From: Novosphingobium sp. SG919
GTDB taxonomy: Bacteria > Pseudomonadota > Alphaproteobacteria > Sphingomonadales > Sphingomonadaceae
NCBI RefSeq assembly: GCF_012932495.1
Contig: NZ_JABCNG010000001.1
Location: forward strand, 434,001 to 498,000
Length of the DNA: 64,000 bases
Direction: 5' to 3'
This document shows, in pieces, positions 52,364 through 61,645 of this stretch; the first letter of the stretch is position 1; every line of letters starts with the position of its first letter. The notes under the pieces are model-generated. The model had not been told where the DNA came from and did not search any database. It was given only the letters and a program-made list of their open reading frames with translations. Position numbers and translations under genes: made by a program.

Positions 52364-53755
52364 TTATGACGCCAGGGTGCGCGCCAGGGTGGCATCGCAC
52401 TCCAGGCGCCAGGCCAGGCCATCGGGCGCATAGTCCAGCGTCACGTCGGCTTTCAGGCTGCGCGCCGGAATATGCCGGATCAACGTGGTGCCAAAGCCGG
52501 AGTTCTGCGGCGGCTCCACGCGTGGGCCCCCGCGCTCGCGCCATTCCATTACAAAGCGATCGCCGCGCTCTTCCCACCAGAGCCAAACCTGGCCAGTGCC
52601 CTGGGACAGCGCACCGTACTTGAGCGCGTTGGTCGCCAGCTCGTGCAGCGCCATGCCGACGATTTCAGCCGTTCGTGGCGATAGCAGCAGGTCGGGTCCA
52701 CAGACCTTGACCAACGCCCGGCTGTCGCGGTCCAGGATCGCCAGTTGCGCATCAACCAGTTCGGCCATGGGAATGTGTTGCCACCCGCGCCGCACCAACA
52801 GGTCCTGGTTTGCCGAAAGGCTGGCCAGGCGGTTTTCGAAGCGGGCCAGGAAATCGGGATCGCCGCCACCCGATCGGCGGGCCAGGGCCTGAACCACGGC
52901 CAGCATGTTTTTGGACCGATGGTTCACTTCCATCAGCAGCAGCCGGATCTGCTCTTCCTTTTCCAGCATTTCCGTCACGTCGGTGTTCGTGCCGAACCAG
53001 TTGACGATGTGGCCGGAATGGTCGCGGATCGGCTTGGCCCGTGACAGGAACCAGCGATAGGCGCCATCGCGCCCACGCAAGGGAAAGGTGTCTTCCCATT
53101 CGCGTCCGGCGGCCAGGTCGTCGTGGAATTTGGTCATCACGCGATCGACGTGGTCGGGATGGTGCACCGGCACGTGGTTGACCAGCGAATCCGCTTCGGT
53201 CAGCCCCGTGTAATCATACCAGCGCTTGTTGAACCAGATCAGGCTGCCATGTGGATCGGTAACCCAGGCCAGCTGTGATATGTTGTCGGCCAGCATGCGC
53301 AGGCGGTGTTCGCGTTCTGCCAGGGCGGCCTCGGCGGCCTGGCGTTCGCTCACATCGCGCACGATCTTGCTGGCGCCCACCACCGTGCCATCGGCATCCA
53401 GGATCGGCGAAATGGTCAGCGAGGCGCAAAACCGCGTGCCGTCCTTGCGCTGGCGAATCGTTTCAAAGGTCTTGACCCGTTCACCGCGCGCGATGCGGGC
53501 GATGATGCTGTCTTCTTCGGTCTGGCGATCGGCAGGGATGAGCTTGCGGACCGATTGCCCGATCATCTCATCCTCGGTGAAACCGAAGATGCGCGTGGCG
53601 GCGGGATTCCAGGAAAGCACGATGCCCACCAGCGACTTGCTGATGATGGCATCGTCCGATGATTGAACGATGGCCGAAAGATGGGCTTCCGCCAGCAATG
53701 GTACGCTCCGGTCTATAGCCCCGCCCGGCGCACTTGTAAGCGCTTGGCGGAGCAA
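52364..53755 (-). CDS. HWE-family PAS-domain sensor histidine kinase
   Basis: A 463-residue soluble protein without membrane segments. Two PAS domains (about 24-140, with GIVLSWNPAATRIFGFTEDEMIG, and 150-265, with HGSLIWFNKRWYDYTGL) are followed by a PAC end and the kinase. His279 lies in EVNHRSKNMLAVVQALARRS, the HWE-family H-box; HELATNALKYGALS is the N-box, and MEWRERGGP contains the WxE residue that defines the family, with GFGTTLIRHIP as the G-box. Such kinases often act in the general stress or light/redox response. No partner response regulator is next to it. Confidence 0.92.
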   Translation of the reverse strand: MLRQALTSAPGGAIDRSVPLLAEAHLSAIVQSSDDAIISKSLVGIVLSWNPAATRIFGFTEDEMIGQSVRKLIPADRQTEEDSIIARIARGERVKTFETIRQRKDGTRFCASLTISPILDADGTVVGASKIVRDVSERQAAEAALAEREHRLRMLADNISQLAWVTDPHGSLIWFNKRWYDYTGLTEADSLVNHVPVHHPDHVDRVMTKFHDDLAAGREWEDTFPLRGRDGAYRWFLSRAKPIRDHSGHIVNWFGTNTDVTEMLEKEEQIRLLLMEVNHRSKNMLAVVQALARRSGGGDPDFLARFENRLASLSANQDLLVRRGWQHIPMAELVDAQLAILDRDSRALVKVCGPDLLLSPRTAEIVGMALHELATNALKYGALSQGTGQVWLWWEERGDRFVMEWRERGGPRVEPPQNSGFGTTLIRHIPARSLKADVTLDYAPDGLAWRLECDATLARTLAS

Positions 53756-53795
53756 TTCAATGGCCAGATGCGTGCCTTGGGCTGGCGGTTTCGGC

Positions 53796-55004
53796 TCAAA
53801 GCCCCGCGGCTTTGAGCGCCTGGTCCAGGTCCTCGATCACGTCGTCCGGGTCTTCCAGTCCCACGTTCAGGCGCAGCATGCCTTCGCCCACGCCCATGTC
53901 GGCGCGGCCCTCGGGGCCCACGCCATGGTGGGTGGTGGTGGCGGGGTGGCACATCAGCGAACGCGAATCGCCGATGTTGTTCGAAATGTCGATCAGCTTG
54001 AGCGCGTCGAGCAGGGCATGCGCCTGGGCCCGCCCACCATCGAGCACGATCGAAAAGATCGTGCCGCCCGTGCTCATCTGTCGCATCGCCAGGTCATGCT
54101 GGGGATGGCTCGCCAGGCCCGGGTACAGGATCGTGGGTACGCGCTTTTCCACGAATTCCGCCACTTTCTGGGCATTCACGCTTTGCCGATGAATGCGCAG
54201 GTCCAGCGTTTCGAGGCCCTTGAGCACGACCCAGGCGTTGAACGGCGCCAGGTTGGGGCCGGTGTTGCGCTGGAACGGCAGCAGCTTGTTCTCGATGAAA
54301 TCGTGGCTGGCGCACACTGCGCCGGCCAGCACGCGGCCCTGGCCATCCATCATCTTGGTGGCCGAATAGGCCACCACGTCGGCGCCGAATTCCAGCGGCC
54401 GTTGCAGGGCATAGGTGGCAAAGGCGTTGTCCACCACCGTGGTGATGCCGTGCGCCTTGGCCAGGCCGCAGACATATTCCATGTCCACGATGCCCAGCGT
54501 CGGGTTGGCTGGTGTCTCGAAAAAGAACACTTTGGTGTTGGGCCGGATCGCGGCTTCCCACGCGGCATTGTCGGTCGCGTCGATCAGGGTGCCTTCCACG
54601 CCAAAGCGCGGCAGCAGGCTTTCCACCAGCCAGCGGCACGAACCGAACGCCGCCTTGGCCGCAACGATGTGATCGCCGGCCGAAAGCTGGCAGAGCAGCG
54701 CCGTGGTCATCGCCGCCATGCCGCTGGCCTGGGTGCGGCAGCTTTCCGCCCCTTCCATCAGCGCGATGCGCTCTTCCAGCATGGCCACGGTGGGGTTCTG
54801 CAGGCGGGAATAGGTCATGCCGTCCTGCTCGCCGGCAAACCGCGCGGCCACGGTGGCGGCGTCGTCATAGGTATAGCCAGAGGTCAGGAACAGCGCTTCG
54901 GACGTTTCGCCCATTTCCGAACGCCAGGTGCCACCGCGCACGGCCTTGGTGGCCGGGCGCCAGGATTGGGTGATCGAGCGGTCTTGTCCGGTTGCGCGTT
55001 TCAT
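53796..55004 (-). CDS. metZ: O-succinylhomoserine sulfhydrylase
   Basis: A 402-residue Cys/Met-metabolism PLP enzyme. VRGGTWRSEMGETSEALFLTSGYTYD and GMTYSRLQNPTVAMLEERIA are diagnostic of MetZ; AFGSCRWLVESLLPRFGVE and ETPANPTLGIVD precede the PLP lysine in YSATKMMDGQGR. It joins O-succinylhomoserine and sulfide to give homocysteine, bypassing cystathionine. It uses the same homoserine pool as ThrB. The gene is monocistronic in appearance, between the HWE kinase and the divergent PMT-family gene. Confidence 0.94.
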   Translation of the reverse strand: MKRATGQDRSITQSWRPATKAVRGGTWRSEMGETSEALFLTSGYTYDDAATVAARFAGEQDGMTYSRLQNPTVAMLEERIALMEGAESCRTQASGMAAMTTALLCQLSAGDHIVAAKAAFGSCRWLVESLLPRFGVEGTLIDATDNAAWEAAIRPNTKVFFFETPANPTLGIVDMEYVCGLAKAHGITTVVDNAFATYALQRPLEFGADVVAYSATKMMDGQGRVLAGAVCASHDFIENKLLPFQRNTGPNLAPFNAWVVLKGLETLDLRIHRQSVNAQKVAEFVEKRVPTILYPGLASHPQHDLAMRQMSTGGTIFSIVLDGGRAQAHALLDALKLIDISNNIGDSRSLMCHPATTTHHGVGPEGRADMGVGEGMLRLNVGLEDPDDVIEDLDQALKAAGL

Positions 55005-55103
55005 GGCGCGCAGCCTTAGTTAACAGGGGCGGCGCGCGCAAGGCGTCCCATTGCGCCGGTGCCATTGCGTGCCTGGGGGCATCTGGCGTATCGCGCGCCT
55101 TGC

Positions 55104-56492
55104 ATGAACCAGCCCATTCCGCTGCCGCCGCGCGCGTCCGAACCCGATCCGATCCGTGGCGTGCTGGCCATCGTGGCGGTCTTTGCCGTGCTGGTGTTCT
55201 GGCGCCTGGGCACGCCATCGAAGATCATGTTCGATGAAGTGCATTACCTGCCTGCCGCGCGGCACCTGATCGCGCTGTCCAGCCGGCTCAATCCCGAACA
55301 CCCCCTGCTGGGCAAGGAATTGATCGCGCTGGGCATGATGCTGTTTGGCGACAATCCGTTCGGCTGGCGGTTCTGCAACGCGCTTTATGGCGTGATCGGG
55401 CTTTACGGTGCGATCCGGGCGTTCTGGTGGGCCAGCCTTTCAGGCCGTGGCACCCTGCTGTTCGGCGTGTTCCTGGCGACCAATTTCATCTGGTTCGTGC
55501 TGTCGCGCATCGCCATCCTCGACATGGCAATGGCCGCCTCGCTGGCTCTGGCCTTCTGGCAATGGGCGCTGGCGGCGCGCAAAGGTGCGCGCGTGCACCT
55601 GGTGCTGGCGGGCCTGTTCATGGGCCTGTCGATGGGCGGCAAGTGGAACGGCGTGCCGCTGATGGTCTTTCCCGGCCTGTGGTATGCCCATGCGCGTTGG
55701 CGGGCCAGTGCGGGGCAGGCCAGCGCGGGGCAGGCAAGCGCAGGCCGCCCGCATCGCGCCCTGGCCTGGCTGGTCGGGCGTGCCGGCGGCCCGGTGCCGG
55801 GCGTGTGCCTGATCGAGGCTGCACTGTGGCTCGGGATCTGGCCGGTGCTGGTCTATTTCGCCACGTTCACGCCGGCGATGTTCTATGCGGTCAATCCGCT
55901 AAGCCCCTGGCACCTGGTGGAATGGCAGCAGACCATGCTGAAATTGCAGGACAGCGTGGTGAAGCCGCACCGCTACATGAGCCACTGGTACCAGTGGATG
56001 CTCAACGCGCGGCCGATCTGGTTCTTCTATGAAAAGTGGGACGGCGCCCAGCGCGGCGTGCTGATGATCGGCAATCCCTACACGATGTGGGCGGGGCTGC
56101 CCGCGCTGCTGTGGTGCGCGGCCGACGGCGCGATGGCGCTGGCCCGCCGCAGCCTTGCGCTGCCGGGCAAGTGGTGGCCCACCGGGCGCGATCGCCTGTC
56201 GGCGCTGAGCGGCATGGCGGCGCTGTTCTACGTTGGGTCGCTGTTCTTCTGGGCGATCAATGGCAAGCCGGTCCAGTTCTATTACCACTACCAGCTTGCC
56301 GCCGTGTTCCTCGACGCGGCGCTGGCGCTGGTGCTGGCGCAGCTCTGGCGGCGGGGTCTGCGTTGGCCGGCCTGGACCAGCCTGGCCCTGGCCTTGCTCG
56401 GTTTCGTCTATTTCTTCCCGATCCTGGCGGCCTCGCCCTTGCCAAGCGTCAAGTCCTTCCGCCTCTTCACCTGGATGCCGGTGTGGAAGTGA
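55104..56492 (+). CDS. GT39/PMT-family membrane glycosyltransferase
   Basis: A 462-residue integral membrane protein with about ten hydrophobic segments. KIMFDEVHYLPAARHLIAL contains the catalytic Asp-Glu of protein O-mannosyltransferases near the first loop, and NPEHPLLGKELIALGMMLFGDNPFGWR and FMGLSMGGKWNGVPLMV are family blocks; QFYYHYQLAAVFLDAAL lies in the last third. It transfers a sugar from a lipid-linked donor onto an extracytoplasmic acceptor. A GT2-GtrA protein, which could make such a donor, is 700 bases away on the other strand. A 15-bp tandem repeat (55704-55745) encodes ASAGQ copies in a loop. The start at 55104 is preferred. Confidence 0.85.
   Translation: MNQPIPLPPRASEPDPIRGVLAIVAVFAVLVFWRLGTPSKIMFDEVHYLPAARHLIALSSRLNPEHPLLGKELIALGMMLFGDNPFGWRFCNALYGVIGLYGAIRAFWWASLSGRGTLLFGVFLATNFIWFVLSRIAILDMAMAASLALAFWQWALAARKGARVHLVLAGLFMGLSMGGKWNGVPLMVFPGLWYAHARWRASAGQASAGQASAGRPHRALAWLVGRAGGPVPGVCLIEAALWLGIWPVLVYFATFTPAMFYAVNPLSPWHLVEWQQTMLKLQDSVVKPHRYMSHWYQWMLNARPIWFFYEKWDGAQRGVLMIGNPYTMWAGLPALLWCAADGAMALARRSLALPGKWWPTGRDRLSALSGMAALFYVGSLFFWAINGKPVQFYYHYQLAAVFLDAALALVLAQLWRRGLRWPAWTSLALALLGFVYFFPILAASPLPSVKSFRLFTWMPVWK
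55704..55745 (+). repeat. 15-bp tandem repeat inside the PMT gene
   Basis: GCCAGTGCGGGGCAG (55704-55718), GCCAGCGCGGGGCAG (55719-55733) and a degraded partial copy GCAAGCGCAGGC (55734-55745). Unit length is a multiple of three, so copy number can change without a frameshift, adding or losing ASAGQ units in a loop. Confidence 0.8.
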
Positions 56493-56533
56493 CGGGCATT
56501 TCGGCCGGGCAGGGATACTAGAAACCAGTTGTC

Positions 56534-57205
56534 TCAATCCGTTCGGGCTGAGCCTGTCGAAGCCATTTTCGACGCCATGCGCCGCGCCACGATGACCGCC
56601 CCCGCCACGATCGCGCCGGCGCTGGCGCAGGCCATGTCCTTTTGCGAATCCCACAGGTCGCCCTGCTGCCCGTTGTAGGCATCGGCATCCGTGGTGGCCA
56701 TGATCACGGTCAGCAGCCATTCGAAGATCTCGTAAAGGCAGCTTCCCGCCATCACGAATTCCACGGCGACATAAAGCGACAGGCGCGGCCCCACGCCGCC
56801 CTGCCGCATCAGTGCCTGGCGGATCGGGTGGACCATCAGCAGGCCGAACGCAAAGTGCACCAGCCGGTCATAGGAATTGCGCGGCAGGCCGAGCAGCCGG
56901 TTGGGGCTGGGCAGGGCCAGGTCTTGCGCCCAGCGTTCATAGGGCACGTAGGAATAGATGTATTTCCCGCCCAGCGCATGCAGGGCGAGGAACGCGCAAA
57001 GGCATGCCACGGCCGAAGTGGATTGCGGGCGGCGCCAGGCCCATATGGCAACGCCGCCCAGAATGGCCAGCGTGGGGCCATTCTGCAGCGGCGCATAATA
57101 AGGATAAGGTGATGTCAGCAGGCAATAGACCGTCCAGATGCCGGTTGCCGCCACGATTGCCAACTGCAAGCGGGCCAGCGCACCGGCACCGGAACCATCA
57201 GCCAT
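56534..57205 (-). CDS. YjdF/DUF2238-type membrane protein
   Basis: A 223-residue protein with about six membrane segments. NSYDRLVHFAFGLLMVHPIRQAL, YVAVEFVMAGSCLYEIFEWLLTVIM and YNGQQGDLWDSQKDMACASAGAIVAG are the hallmarks of the YjdF (DUF2238) family, inner-membrane proteins of unknown role. Its last nine residues (ASTGSARTD) are encoded by a REP-like repeat (56540-56562), so the natural C-terminus was probably altered by insertion of the repeat. It overlaps the GT2-GtrA stop by 8 bases and is co-oriented with it. Confidence 0.8.
   Translation of the reverse strand: MADGSGAGALARLQLAIVAATGIWTVYCLLTSPYPYYAPLQNGPTLAILGGVAIWAWRRPQSTSAVACLCAFLALHALGGKYIYSYVPYERWAQDLALPSPNRLLGLPRNSYDRLVHFAFGLLMVHPIRQALMRQGGVGPRLSLYVAVEFVMAGSCLYEIFEWLLTVIMATTDADAYNGQQGDLWDSQKDMACASAGAIVAGAVIVARRMASKMASTGSARTD
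56540..56562. repeat. REP-like element, third copy
   Basis: CGTTCGGGCTGAGCCTGTCGAAG differs by one base from the arm at 38526-38548. It lies within the final codons of the YjdF-like gene, next to the stop codon of the convergent PMT gene. Confidence 0.75.
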
Positions 57206-58322
57206 ACTTGCCCCATACGAACTTGCTCGACAGCGCGAAATTCCACACCGAGGCGAGCACGATGCCTACCAGCGCGGCCGAGATCGGATGGAAGCCGACG
57301 CGCACCAGCGCAGTGGAGACGCCGATGTTGGCGAGCATGCCGAACGCGCAAGTGGCGGCGAATTTCAGCCAGCCGCGCGTGAGCGGCATGAACCCGCGCA
57401 GCCGCTTGTCGGCATAGGTCAGTTCGTTGTTGAGCACGAAGTTGAAGGTCATCGCGGTCAAGGCAGCCAGGGTCTGGCCGACGATGAACGCGGCTTCCTT
57501 GGGATAGTGGCTGAGCGCGAATTCCGCGCCGAACAAGTGCAGCACCACATAGAGCACGGCCAGGTGCACCAGTGCGCCCAGCGCGCCGACCGTGCCGAAC
57601 AGGGCAAAGCGGGTGGGGATGATGCGGCCAAGCCACTTGTCGTAAAGGCCGATGAGGAATTCAAACACGACGGTACGGTCCAGTTTCGATTCGCCTTCGG
57701 CCCGGGCGGCGAAGTGCAGGGGAAATTCCTTTACCCGCAGCGGCGCGTCAACCGTGGCGAGAATATCGAGCAGGATCTTGAAGCCCACGCCCGACAGACG
57801 GTGCGCATCGGCGCGCAGCACCGTGGCGGGCAGCATGAAGAACCCGCTCATCGGGTCGGTCAGCTGCACGCCCGTGACCTTGCGGGCGATGGCGTTGGCG
57901 AGGCCCGAGGCTTTCACCCGATCGGGCCGGCCCCAGGCTTCGGTGCTGGCCCCTTCGGCAAAGCGCGAGGCATAGGCCACGTCGCACTCGCCGCTGGTGA
58001 TGGCGGCCAGCATCTGTGGCAGCAGCGCGGGATCGTGCTGGTGATCGCTGTCCATCACCGCCACGATCGGCGCGGCGGTGGCGCACATGCCCTCGATCGC
58101 GGCAGAGGCCAGGCCCCGCCGTCCGATCCGCTCGATCACGCGGATGCGCGGATCGGTGCGGCCGATGGCACGCGCCACATCGGCGGTGCCATCGGGGCTG
58201 TTATCGTCGACGAAGACCGCTTCCCAGGCGATGCCGGTGAGCGCCTTGTCGAGCCGTTCGACCATCGAGGCAATGTTCTTGCTCTCGTTGAAGGTCGGGA
58301 GAATGACTGCCAGTTGCAACAT
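57198..58322 (-). CDS. Polyprenyl-phosphate glycosyltransferase (GT2) fused to GtrA
   Basis: A 374-residue fusion. Residues 1-225 are a GT2 domain of the dolichol-phosphate mannose synthase type: LPTFNESKNIASMVERLDKAL, VFVDDNSPDGTADVARAIG and AVMDSDHQHDPALLPQML (metal-binding DSDHQHD). The rest holds four membrane segments of GtrA (FALFGTVGALGALVHLAVLYVVL; FNFVLNNELTYADKRLRG), which flip or anchor the lipid-sugar. It would make and present a polyprenyl-phosphate sugar, possibly for the nearby PMT enzyme. It is co-oriented with the YjdF-like and leuB genes. Confidence 0.9.
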   Translation of the reverse strand: MLQLAVILPTFNESKNIASMVERLDKALTGIAWEAVFVDDNSPDGTADVARAIGRTDPRIRVIERIGRRGLASAAIEGMCATAAPIVAVMDSDHQHDPALLPQMLAAITSGECDVAYASRFAEGASTEAWGRPDRVKASGLANAIARKVTGVQLTDPMSGFFMLPATVLRADAHRLSGVGFKILLDILATVDAPLRVKEFPLHFAARAEGESKLDRTVVFEFLIGLYDKWLGRIIPTRFALFGTVGALGALVHLAVLYVVLHLFGAEFALSHYPKEAAFIVGQTLAALTAMTFNFVLNNELTYADKRLRGFMPLTRGWLKFAATCAFGMLANIGVSTALVRVGFHPISAALVGIVLASVWNFALSSKFVWGKYG

Positions 58323-58334
58323 GGGGCGCAGCGC

Positions 58335-59390
58335 TTACAGCTTTGCGATCACGGCGTCACCAATTTCCGCAGTTCCGGCGGTGCCGCCCAGGTCGCGGCC
58401 TAGCACGCCATCGGCCAGAGTGGCGGCAACGGCTGCTTCCACGCGGTCGGCCGCATCGGCCAGGCCCAGCGAATGGCGCAGCAGCATGGCGGCCGAAAGG
58501 ATCGTGGCCATCGGATTGGCCAGGCCCTGGCCGGCAATGTCGGGCGCGGAACCATGGATCGGCTCATAGAGGCCGAAGGTGCCGTGCGCGGTCTGGCGTT
58601 CACCCAGCGAGGCCGAGGCGAGCAGTCCGATCGAACCAACGCACATGCTGGCCTGGTCGGACAGGATGTCGCCAAACAGGTTGCCGGTCACCACCACGTC
58701 GAACTTGCCCGGTGCGCGCACCAGCTGCATCGCGGCGTTGTCGACATACATATGTTCGAGCGCGACGTCGGGATATTCCTTGGCCACTTCCACGATCACG
58801 TCGCGCCACAGCTGCGAGGTTTCGAGCACGTTGGCCTTGTCCACCGAGCATAGGCGCTTGCCCCGGCCCAGCGCGGCGCGGAACGCGACATGGGCAATGC
58901 GGCGCACTTCGCTTTCGCTGTATGACATGATGTCATAGCCTTCGCGCTCGCCGCTGGCGGTCTGGCGGAAGCCCTTTTCGCCGAAATAGACGTCGCCGTT
59001 CAATTCGCGCACGATCAGCAGGTCGATCGCCCCGGCCACTTCGGGGCGCAGCGCGGAATGGCTTTCCAGGCCGGCAAAGACCTTGGCCGGGCGCAAGTTG
59101 GCAAACAGCGTCAGTTCCTTGCGCAGGCCCAGGATCGCCTGTTCCGGCCGCAGGTGGCGTTCCAGCGCGTCGCAATCGGGATCGCCCACCGCGCCGAACA
59201 GGATGGCATCGGACGCGCGGGCCAGCGCCAGTGTCTCGGGCGGCAGGGGGTGGCCGCTGGCCTTGTAGGCGCTGCCGCCGACCAGCGCTTGTTCCATCGC
59301 GATGCCAAGGTCGAGTGCCTCGATCACGCGGACCGCTTCACGCGTCACTTCGGGGCCGATGCCGTCGCCGGGCAAAACCGCAATTTTCAT
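58335..59390 (-). CDS. leuB: 3-isopropylmalate dehydrogenase
   Basis: A 351-residue enzyme of leucine synthesis. [20 protein letters not shown] opens the NAD domain; [18 protein letters not shown] carries active-site residues; [22 protein letters not shown] and [25 protein letters not shown] and [21 protein letters not shown] are family signatures. It oxidises and decarboxylates 3-isopropylmalate. With ilvE elsewhere in the window the last two steps of leucine formation are covered. It lies 12 bases after the GT2-GtrA stop and 12 before recO, all on the minus strand. Confidence 0.96.
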   Translation of the reverse strand: MKIAVLPGDGIGPEVTREAVRVIEALDLGIAMEQALVGGSAYKASGHPLPPETLALARASDAILFGAVGDPDCDALERHLRPEQAILGLRKELTLFANLRPAKVFAGLESHSALRPEVAGAIDLLIVRELNGDVYFGEKGFRQTASGEREGYDIMSYSESEVRRIAHVAFRAALGRGKRLCSVDKANVLETSQLWRDVIVEVAKEYPDVALEHMYVDNAAMQLVRAPGKFDVVVTGNLFGDILSDQASMCVGSIGLLASASLGERQTAHGTFGLYEPIHGSAPDIAGQGLANPMATILSAAMLLRHSLGLADAADRVEAAVAATLADGVLGRDLGGTAGTAEIGDAVIAKL

Positions 59391-59402
59391 GTTCTGGCCT
59401 TC

Positions 59403-60017
59403 TCAATCCGATCCGATGCGCTTCAGCCGTTCCAGCAGAATCGCGCGGGCCGCCATAACATCGCGCCGCCGTTCGGCAAGCAGTTGGCTTGCAATCGCCG
59501 GCCCCTGGGCATCCAGCCGGGCCAGCAGGGCGGGCCAAGTCTCGTTGGCGACGGGCAGGGGCGCCAGGCCGTGCCCGCCTTCGCGCAGCAGCAAGGCTTC
59601 ATAGCCGGCCAGCGCGCGCGCCCAACCGCGTGCCGATGGCGCCAGGCAAATGGCATCGAGCAAGGCGACAAGCGCGGCATGGATCGCCGGCAGGGGCAAG
59701 CCCTCGGGCAGGGCGGCGGCGGTCAGCGCGCAGGCCCAGGCCAGGCCGGCGCTGGCCAGTGGCTCGCCCAGCCAGGGGCCGCGGCTGGCGATCAGTTCCA
59801 CCCGCGCGGTGGGCAGGCGCGTATCGCCGCGCCGCGCCAGGTCTGCGGCCACCAGGTTTCCGGGGATCAGCACGGGGCGCAAGGTCCGCCCGCGCGCACC
59901 CGCCACATAGACCGCGACGAGTCCCGTCTCCTCGCCCAGCAGGCGTACCACCGCGCCGGTTTCCCCATGGGGCAGCACGGCGCAGACGATGAACGGGGGC
60001 GGTGGCAGGTCAGTCAT
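59403..60017 (-). CDS. recO: DNA repair protein RecO
   Basis: A 204-residue protein, shorter than the 240 usual in E. coli. The N-terminal OB-like part is FIVCAVLPHGETGAVVRLLGEETGLVAVYVAGARG, and the central helical region contains AWACALTAAALPEGLPLPAIHAALVALLDAI. No zinc-binding CxxC pairs are visible. RecO loads RecA with RecR at gapped DNA. The start at 60017 (MTDLPPPPFIVCAVL) is chosen since longer starts add unrelated residues. It is between leuB and the divergent apaG gene. Confidence 0.82.
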   Translation of the reverse strand: MTDLPPPPFIVCAVLPHGETGAVVRLLGEETGLVAVYVAGARGRTLRPVLIPGNLVAADLARRGDTRLPTARVELIASRGPWLGEPLASAGLAWACALTAAALPEGLPLPAIHAALVALLDAICLAPSARGWARALAGYEALLLREGGHGLAPLPVANETWPALLARLDAQGPAIASQLLAERRRDVMAARAILLERLKRIGSD

Positions 60018-60123
60018 CACATTCCTGCCTGTGCCGTGCCCGCCCTGCTGCAGCAAGGGCGTTGGCGCAGATGGTCCATTTCGGGCATTGGAACGAACGC
60101 CCAAGTGCGTTAGTCTGTGGCGG

Positions 60124-60522
60124 ATGAAGCAGCTTTTCCAGCATGCCGCGATCACGCATGGCATCACCGTCCGGGTGGCGGTGAACTTTTTGCCTGAGCA
60201 ATCGCGCGTGGCGGCCGGCAAGTGGTTCTGGGTCTATCACATCCGCATCGAAAACGATTCGAACGAGCCGGCCCAGCTCGTGACCCGGCATTGGCGCATC
60301 ACCGACGGGCGTGGCCATGTCAGCTTTGTCGATGGCGAAGGCGTGGTGGGCGAACAGCCCCGGCTGGAACCGGGCCAGGCGCACGACTATGTCTCGGGCT
60401 GTCCGCTGGGCACGCCCACGGGCAGCATGGAGGGGCATTACACCATGCGCCGCGACGATGGCTCCTTGTTGGAAGTGGCCATCCCCTTCTTTCCGCTGGC
60501 CGCCCCGGCCACGGCCAATTGA
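60124..60522 (+). CDS. apaG: ApaG family protein
   Basis: A 132-residue immunoglobulin-like beta-sandwich protein: HGITVRVAVNFLPEQSRVAAGKWFWVYHIRIENDSNEPAQLVTRHWRITDG, then GEGVVGEQPRLEPGQAHDYVSGCPLGTPTGSMEGHY. ApaG (Co2+/Mg2+ efflux-associated, originally linked to diadenosine polyphosphate metabolism) has an unclear role. The sequence is close to the canonical family. It is divergent from recO, and the LysR gene begins 25 bases downstream on the same strand, so they may be co-transcribed. Confidence 0.93.
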   Translation: MKQLFQHAAITHGITVRVAVNFLPEQSRVAAGKWFWVYHIRIENDSNEPAQLVTRHWRITDGRGHVSFVDGEGVVGEQPRLEPGQAHDYVSGCPLGTPTGSMEGHYTMRRDDGSLLEVAIPFFPLAAPATAN

Positions 60523-60547
60523 CCGCCAAGAAGAAGGCAATCACCTC

Positions 60548-61387
60548 ATGAAGCGGACCCATCTCCCGCTCAACGGGCTGCGCGTGCTCGATGCCGCCGC
60601 CCGCCACCTGTCCTTCACCCGCGCTGCCGACGAACTGGCCGTGACGCCCGCCGCCGTTGGCCAGCAGATCCGCGCGCTGGAAGACCTTTTGGGCGTGGTG
60701 CTGTTCCGCCGCACGTCCAAGGGCCTGGAACTGACCGACGAAGCCGCCGCCGGCCTCGATGCCATCCGCGAAGGCTTCCTGCGCTTTGAAGAAGGCGTGC
60801 AGGCGATGCAGGCCGGCCAATCCAGCCACGTCTATACCATTGCCTGCCCGCGCGATTTCTTTGCCGCCTGGTTCAGCCAGCGCCTCGCCGCGTTCCGCGC
60901 CGAAAACCCCGCGCTGCGCTTTTCGCTGGTGGGCGGCGATGGCGACATCGACTTTACCGAGGCCAACCTCGATCTCGCCGTGCGCTGGGCCGAAGGGCCG
61001 GGCGAACTGGAAGGCATCCCGCTGGGCGCGCCGCAGACCGTGATCGTGGCCGCGCCCGGCTTTGCCGAAGGAAACCCGGAGAACAGTGTTGGCGCCAACA
61101 GCGACGGCGCGTGGATCGGCTGGCCGGGTGACCCGGTGCCGGCGGGCGAAGGGCGCGAAGTGGCCTTTTCGGTGGGCGATGCGGGCACCGCGATCAGTGC
61201 TGCCGCCGCTGGCCTGGGCAAAGCGCGCGTGCCTTTGCTGCTGGCCGAATATGCGCTTTCCACCGGCCGCGTGGTTGCGCTGGGCGAAGTGGAAATCGGC
61301 CGGCGTGGCTATTGGCTGGTAGCCCCCCTGCCGCAGTGGCGGCAGAAGAAAGTCAAGGCCTTGGTGGCGGCGCTGGCCGAGGGCTGA
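60548..61387 (+). CDS. LysR family transcriptional regulator (GcvA-like)
   Basis: A 279-residue regulator. The helix-turn-helix is LNGLRVLDAAARHLSFTRAADELAVTPAAVGQQIRALEDLLGVVLFRRTSKGLELT (residues 8-63). The effector domain begins YTIACPRDFFAAWFSQRLAAFRAENP and contains FSLVGGDGDIDFTEANLDLAVRWAEG. The N-terminal pattern and the DLAVRWAEG motif are GcvA-like. It is shorter than the usual 300. The start at 60548 is chosen because the upstream frame overlaps apaG in another frame. No target gene is evident nearby. Confidence 0.88.
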   Translation: MKRTHLPLNGLRVLDAAARHLSFTRAADELAVTPAAVGQQIRALEDLLGVVLFRRTSKGLELTDEAAAGLDAIREGFLRFEEGVQAMQAGQSSHVYTIACPRDFFAAWFSQRLAAFRAENPALRFSLVGGDGDIDFTEANLDLAVRWAEGPGELEGIPLGAPQTVIVAAPGFAEGNPENSVGANSDGAWIGWPGDPVPAGEGREVAFSVGDAGTAISAAAAGLGKARVPLLLAEYALSTGRVVALGEVEIGRRGYWLVAPLPQWRQKKVKALVAALAEG

Positions 61388-61645
61388 CGGCGCCGGGCGC
61401 ACTGGTTTCCGCGCGCGAGGGCAATCGCTTGGGTGGGCGCGCATACCACCTGTTAACTGCCTTGGCCCTATGGCCGCCAGATGGAAGTCCTTAGCGGAAA
61501 CCCTCAGGCAGACTACGATGTGGAGGCAAGCCCAGCGCCAGTGCCGGGCAAGCCAACGCGCCGTCGCGGCCGAGGGCGGACGGCACGGGCATTGGTCGGT
61601 TCGGTCCTGGGCGCTTCGCATTGGCGCAGCCATCGTGGCGAAACC

